Under the pieces are notes generated by a model. The model did no database searches. It had not been told where the DNA came from and saw only the letters and a program-made list of their open reading frames with translations. Shown here one piece after another: positions 33,748 to 37,493 of a DNA stretch of 37,493 bases. Numbering within the stretch: position 1 is the stretch's first letter; each line of letters starts with the position of its first letter. The translations under genes and the position numbers were made by a program. The stretch is from an uncultured Gemmataceae bacterium (GTDB lineage: Bacteria; Planctomycetota; Planctomycetia; Gemmatales; Gemmataceae): contig CAKZUU010000144.1 in the NCBI GenBank assembly GCA_937922175.1, positions 1 through 37,493 on the forward strand, given 5' to 3'.

Positions 33748-34733
33748 GCGACCTGTGCTCGTCCTTCTTCGAACACCCGGGCGATGACCGATTCCAGCGG
33801 CGGATCCTGCACGCTGACATCGATGACAGAATATCGGTCCAAAATCGCCGACAACACGCCGGCCACCTGCGAGCGATCGACGCGCAATTCTGCCGTCGGT
33901 CCACTTTGGCCGATCAGCTCCCCGAATCGGCTTAGATCGGCAGGAAGCCGGGCCTCTTGAAAATGAATTCGCAGTAACTTCGCTGTGCCGAATCTCTCGG
34001 TGAGTTGCCGCAGCGGGCCATCGAACAGGACTTTCCCATGCGTGATGACCAAGACGCGGTCGCAGAGTGCTTCGACATCGCGCATGTAATGACTCGTCAG
34101 AAGCATCGTCACGCCGCGACTCGCATTGTACTCCCGCAGGCATCGTTGGATCGTCACCTGGGCGACCACGTCGAGACCGATGGTTGGCTCGTCGAGGAGC
34201 AAGAGTTGCGGCTCGTGAAGCAACGCGGCGATCAACTCCATTTTCATTCGCTCTCCCAGCGACAACTCGCGGACGGGCTGCCGCACCAAATCGCCCACGC
34301 CGAACAGGTCGGTTAACTCGGTGAGAGTTTTCTCGAATCGTTTCTGCGGCAGAGAGTAAATTTCGCGGTGCAAGGCAAAACTATCCACCGCGGGCAGGTC
34401 CCACCACAACTGGTTTTTCTGGCCCATGACAAGCGAAAAACGCCGACGAAAGGCGTCGTCACGCTGCCACGGCACGAAGCCGAGCACCTCGGCAGTGCCC
34501 GAACTCGGATAGATCAATCCAGAGAGGATTTTTAATGTGGTCGTTTTGCCGGCACCGTTTGGACCCAGAAACGCGACCATCTCCCCTGGCTCGACGGTGA
34601 AGCTGACACCATCAACGGCTCGAACCTCTTTGTAATGACGGCGTATCAGAGCTTGCAGCGCCCCGGCCAAACCCGGTCTTTTCTGCACGACTCGATACGT
34701 CTTCGCGAGATCCACCGCACGAATGACTGGCAT
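33741..34733 (-). CDS. ABC transporter ATP-binding protein (ABC-2 exporter type)
   Basis: 330 residues. Walker A GPNGAGKTT is at 57-65, the signature LSLGERMK at about 155-162, and Walker B LLLLDEPTIGLD just after. The family resembles ATPases of ABC-2 exporters that are normally encoded with one or two permeases. Here the downstream neighbour is the convergent rsgA and the upstream neighbour is a DMFase-like gene, so no permease is adjacent. No ribosome-binding site precedes the ATG at 34733, but TAAAAT lies 6 nt before it. The substrate is unknown. Confidence 0.9.
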   Translation of the reverse strand: MPVIRAVDLAKTYRVVQKRPGLAGALQALIRRHYKEVRAVDGVSFTVEPGEMVAFLGPNGAGKTTTLKILSGLIYPSSGTAEVLGFVPWQRDDAFRRRFSLVMGQKNQLWWDLPAVDSFALHREIYSLPQKRFEKTLTELTDLFGVGDLVRQPVRELSLGERMKMELIAALLHEPQLLLLDEPTIGLDVVAQVTIQRCLREYNASRGVTMLLTSHYMRDVEALCDRVLVITHGKVLFDGPLRQLTERFGTAKLLRIHFQEARLPADLSRFGELIGQSGPTAELRVDRSQVAGVLSAILDRYSVIDVSVQDPPLESVIARVFEEGRAQVAH

Positions 34734-34739
34734 ACGCCA

Positions 34740-34745
34740 ATTTTA
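34740..34745 (-). promoter_or_regulatory. -10-like box TAAAAT just before the ABC ATPase gene
   Basis: TAAAAT (5/6 match to TATAAT) on the minus strand ends 6 nt before the ATG at 34733. The geometry matches that at hypA and would give a leaderless mRNA. No -35 match is seen at 16-18 nt. Confidence 0.35.
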
Positions 34746-34781
34746 CAGTTCTCCCGCTCAACGGTCCTGGATCGCTCCGGG

Positions 34782-36374
34782 TCAGGATAGAAACTGCATC
34801 AAGATACGCTTCGTCACGGCGGACAAGGTATCGTCGACCGGAAGCGAACTGGAGTAACAAATTGATCCGGCCGAGAACACCGCTCCCCTGCTGGGTGTGT
34901 CGAAGATGACCATATCCGCCCCGCCGTCATCCGGATTGGTCCCTTTGGCCAACCGATGCACCTGAGGCGGCGAAGAAGGCGAAATTTTGTCCGTTTCATG
35001 GCCGGAGGCACCACCCGGGCAGCGGCGATGTAAGGATCGAGTGCCGAATACATCGCCGTTCTTCAATCCCGTACCGGCAAACGCCCAATGCGAGGCATCG
35101 TAGACAGCATAGGGCGCGGCCGTCATGATCCCCGCTGGCGTGAAGACGACGCCCAACAGTCTCGCCTCGGACTCATGCCGCCGAGCGAAACGGCTCTCGG
35201 CCCCGTCCATCTCCTCAGGCCACAGCCCGCGGATGCGGGTGTTGTGGCAGATCATCGAGTGGTTAGGCAGTAGTTCCACTTCGCAGTTCAAACCGTTTCC
35301 CCCGAGATACATCAATCGGCCGCCCTCCTCAAAGACCCATGACTTGACGCGATCGTACATCCTTCGGGTCCAGTATTCCGGGTGCGTGCTCAGGATCAAC
35401 ACGCGATACCGCGACAGATCGAGGGTGCCGTCGTGCAGTTGCGTCTCGGCGTAGAAGTCGTAGGCGAATCCTTCGCGCTCTAACCAGCCCAACAAACGCC
35501 ACTCCGCGGGGGCCAGATGGCAGGCGGCTCGACCCTCGATTGGGTCGGTTACGTTCTCCCGAAGGTCCAAATCATTGATCGGTTCGGGACGGTCAAAGGA
35601 CAACGGCTGATACGTGTCGCTGTTCCAGACTTGATGGTTCGGATCGGTGTATCTTTTCAGATCTTGGCGGGCGTTGACGGTCGGTGTGTCCGGCAGTTCG
35701 TCGGCGAGGATATAGTTGCTTCGCCCTCCGAAACTGTTGTAGGCATTCCAGGTCATGTTCGAAGCCAGAACGGCGAGCGAGCAGGTCGGATGCGCCGGCG
35801 CCACGATCCACGGGAAGCTGAAGCGTTGGCCCGACCGAGTTCGGACGTGGAAGTAGTACAGGCCGCTTCGCTCCGGAGCGATAAGTCGTTGTTGGTGATG
35901 CGGACTGCCGTAGCCGACTCGGTTCCAGCCGACGCCGGTTCGGGAAAAGTCTACGTCCGGAGTGATCTGCATCATCGCTCGGGGGCCGTGTTCATCGTGC
36001 CAACCGAGGGAGCGAGCGAACTCTTTTTCCCAACCATGTCGCCAGAGTTCGACGTAGAAAGGCTCCACACTGTGGACGCGGAACTCAGCGGAATCGCCCG
36101 AACGGACCCACTTGGGCCAGGCGTAGCCGAGCAGTCCATCGGCGAGCAGGCGGAACTGATAGGGCCGCGCTGACGGCCAGTTGATTTGGACTCGTTTCGA
36201 GCCATACCCAGGCCGTTGCAACGTCACGAGGTAATGACCCGGAGGAAGGTCGGCATGAATTGTCCCACTGGCGCGGGAACGAGCTTCAAACGATTCGCCT
36301 CGGCCGTTGACGAATTCGATGGCGACGTCGGCGAGGGCAACGAAACGTTCATCGCTGACATATCCGAGGAGCAT
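34782..36374 (-). CDS. N,N-dimethylformamidase beta-subunit-like protein
   Basis: 530 residues from the ATG at 36374; a GTG one codon earlier is possible. The N-terminal 75 residues form a carboxypeptidase-regulatory/PEGA-like beta module (FEARSRASGTIHADLPPGHY, then LVTLQRPGYGSKRV). The rest matches the large-subunit fold of bacterial N,N-dimethylformamidase. Landmarks include WNAYNSFGGRSNY, FDRPEPIND, EGFAYDFYAETQLHDG, LILSTHPEYWTRRMYD and GGRLMYLGGNGLNCEV. Many homologues are annotated by this fold only, so true amidase activity is uncertain. There is no signal peptide in this reading. A strong terminator behind the upstream RTX gene separates the two transcripts. Confidence 0.75.
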   Translation of the reverse strand: MLLGYVSDERFVALADVAIEFVNGRGESFEARSRASGTIHADLPPGHYLVTLQRPGYGSKRVQINWPSARPYQFRLLADGLLGYAWPKWVRSGDSAEFRVHSVEPFYVELWRHGWEKEFARSLGWHDEHGPRAMMQITPDVDFSRTGVGWNRVGYGSPHHQQRLIAPERSGLYYFHVRTRSGQRFSFPWIVAPAHPTCSLAVLASNMTWNAYNSFGGRSNYILADELPDTPTVNARQDLKRYTDPNHQVWNSDTYQPLSFDRPEPINDLDLRENVTDPIEGRAACHLAPAEWRLLGWLEREGFAYDFYAETQLHDGTLDLSRYRVLILSTHPEYWTRRMYDRVKSWVFEEGGRLMYLGGNGLNCEVELLPNHSMICHNTRIRGLWPEEMDGAESRFARRHESEARLLGVVFTPAGIMTAAPYAVYDASHWAFAGTGLKNGDVFGTRSLHRRCPGGASGHETDKISPSSPPQVHRLAKGTNPDDGGADMVIFDTPSRGAVFSAGSICYSSSLPVDDTLSAVTKRILMQFLS

Positions 36375-36412
36375 CACGGCATGACCTCGTCAGGGAGGAG
36401 GATGGCGTTAAG

Positions 36413-36442
36413 AATGAAAAAGCCCCCGCGAGGGTCGGGGGC
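36413..36442 (-). terminator. Rho-independent terminator of the RTX gene
   Basis: On the minus strand a 7-bp GC stem (GCCCCCG paired with CGGGGGC, 36442-36436 and 36428-36422) with a 7-nt loop is followed directly by TTTTTCATT. It begins about 33 bp after the RTX stop codon and has classic intrinsic-terminator form. Confidence 0.85.
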
Positions 36443-36475
36443 AAGATGGATGAGCCGAGTGAAGGCTCGTTTGGA

Positions 36476-37493
36476 TCAGCGCCAAATTTGATTGGTGCCG
36501 GCTCCTCCGTCGATGAAGTCATTTTGTCCGCCGCCGATCAGGGTGTCATGGCCGATGCCGCCGAAGAGTGAATCGACGCCCTCTTGGCCCCAGATGATGT
36601 CGTTACCTGCTCCGCCATCGAGGCGATCATCACCCAGGCCGCCCAGCAAGGAATCGTTGCCGTCGTCGCCGGTGATGACATCGTTGCCGGCATCGCCTTG
36701 GAGATAGTCATCGCCGGTCCCGCCCGCAAGGGTATCATGCCCGTCGCCCCCCCAGAGGGAATCGCGGCCGTCGCCGCCTTGCATGCTGTCGTTGCCGATC
36801 CCCCCGACGAGGCTGTCATTGCCGGCTCCACCGAGGAGCACGTCGTTCCCGGCGTCGCCCCACAGCCGATCGTTATCGTTGCCCCCGTCCAGGCGATCAT
36901 CGCCTATGCCGCCGATGAGGTCGTCGTTGCCGTCACCGCCGACGAGGGTATCATTTCCGGCATCTCCGTAAATCAAATCGTTTCCGGCTCCACCCAGGGC
37001 GGAATCGTTGCCATCGCCTCCCCAGATGCGATCGTCACCATCGCCTCCATCCAGGATGTCGTGACCGGCCCCGCCGACGAGTGAATCATTGCCCGCCCCG
37101 CCGACAAGCGAATCGTCACCGGTCTCACCTTGAAGTAGGTCATGACCGGAGCCGCCCAGCAGCGTGTCGTTTCCATCGCCGCCCCAAAGGGAGTCGTTGC
37201 CATCGCCGCCGTCCAGGAAATCATGCCCCGATCCGCCGATGAGCATGTCGCTCCCCGCCCCACCTCGAATCGTGTCTTGGCCGTCACCACCCCAGATGGT
37301 GTCCTGGCCATTCCCGCCGTCGAGGGAATCGTTACCGCCTCGGCCCAACAGGAAGTCATCACCCGCGCCGCCGAAAATCGTGTCGTTCCCACTGCCGCCC
37401 CAGATCGAGTCGTTGCCATCGCCTCCGTCGAGGGTGGCAGCCAAACCGAGTTCATTGACGATGGTGTCATGGCCACCCATGCCCAAGACCTGG
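36476..37493 (-). CDS. RTX (hemolysin-type calcium-binding) repeat protein, 5' end missing
   Basis: The frame is open from the right edge to a stop at 36476; the N-terminus lies outside the window. Visible here are 35 consecutive nonapeptides of the form GGxGxDxLx, each exactly 9 residues, preceded by about 22 residues. Such repeats bind calcium and fold into a parallel beta-roll, two repeats per turn, usually outside the cell after type I secretion. The protein stops one residue after the last repeat (GGAGTNQIWR), with no separate C-terminal secretion domain. Trp ends repeats 1, 5, 9, 15, 21, 25, 31 and 35, always odd-numbered, so all eight should sit on the same face of the roll. A strong terminator follows. 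Confidence 0.9.
   Translation of the reverse strand, partial: QVLGMGGHDTIVNELGLAATLDGGDGNDSIWGGSGNDTIFGGAGDDFLLGRGGNDSLDGGNGQDTIWGGDGQDTIRGGAGSDMLIGGSGHDFLDGGDGNDSLWGGDGNDTLLGGSGHDLLQGETGDDSLVGGAGNDSLVGGAGHDILDGGDGDDRIWGGDGNDSALGGAGNDLIYGDAGNDTLVGGDGNDDLIGGIGDDRLDGGNDNDRLWGDAGNDVLLGGAGNDSLVGGIGNDSMQGGDGRDSLWGGDGHDTLAGGTGDDYLQGDAGNDVITGDDGNDSLLGGLGDDRLDGGAGNDIIWGQEGVDSLFGGIGHDTLIGGGQNDFIDGGAGTNQIWR

Noticed and set aside
33136..34143. 335-residue minus-strand frame across the rsgA/ABC junction
   Set aside because: It overlaps two clear genes in other frames and looks like random Arg/Pro-rich translation.
36584..37084. Plus-strand repetitive frame opposite the RTX gene
   Set aside because: The Val/Ala/Ile-rich repeats arise from reading the 27-bp RTX repeats backwards; the minus strand has the canonical calcium-binding repeats, the stop codon and the terminator.
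1..37493. CRISPR array near the cmr genes
   Set aside because: No evenly spaced 24-40 bp direct repeats were seen on reading through; the only regular repeats are the 27-bp coding repeats of the RTX gene.

Overview
The window looks like chromosomal DNA of a planctomycete, probably near Gemmataceae or a thermophilic relative. The phylum call rests on protein families largely typical of Planctomycetes: a DUF1592/DUF1585-type C-terminus followed by a DUF1552 protein, a DUF1501 protein, and a 748-residue PSCyt2/PSD1 (DUF1549/DUF1553) protein. The genus is a guess. Most of the window is moderately GC-rich with tightly packed genes. I saw no rRNA, tRNA, insertion sequence, attachment site or CRISPR repeat array.

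Layout. 1-1576: end of a planctomycete cytochrome-like protein and a DUF1552 protein (+). 1594-5953 (-): hypA-hypB, a small ORF interrupted by TGA, a GHMP sugar kinase, then an ABC ATPase/permease pair. 6069-12853 (-): a complete type III-B CRISPR effector operon, cmr1-cmr2(cas10)-cmr3-cmr4-cmr5-cmr6, with no array, cas6, adaptation genes or CARF effector in view. 13007-14401 (-): a dihydropteroate-synthase-related DUF6513 protein. 14925-16712 (+): an ECF sigma factor, a zinc-finger anti-sigma-like protein and a CBS-pair protein. 16704-20970 (-): an APH/P-loop kinase fusion, then a DNA-metabolism pair (radical SAM protein and DUF4130-UdgX fusion). 21136-24716 (+): phosphoketolase and acetate kinase. 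24706-30714 (-): a planctomycete triad (pre-peptidase-domain secreted protein, PSCyt2/PSD1, DUF1501). 31012-33747 (+): an FHA-GAF-HD-GYP regulator and RsgA. 33741-37493 (-): an ABC ATPase, a DMFase-like large protein, a strong terminator, and the C-terminal part of an RTX beta-roll protein that runs off the right edge.

Functional threads. The Cmr genes encode every subunit of an RNA-guided, RNA-cleaving complex. The Cas10 subunit keeps the GGDD cyclase motif but has no N-terminal HD nuclease domain and no CxxC zinc pairs. Phosphoketolase plus acetate kinase forms a short route from sugar phosphates through acetyl phosphate to acetate and ATP. The radical SAM/UdgX pair is a known but poorly understood DNA-repair-like association. 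The main items for a second look are the stripped-down Cas10, the long charged tail of Cmr6, the TGA-interrupted ORF after hypB, the same-face tryptophan ladder in the RTX protein, and three genes with a -10-like box only 5-8 nt before the start codon, which suggests leaderless mRNAs.
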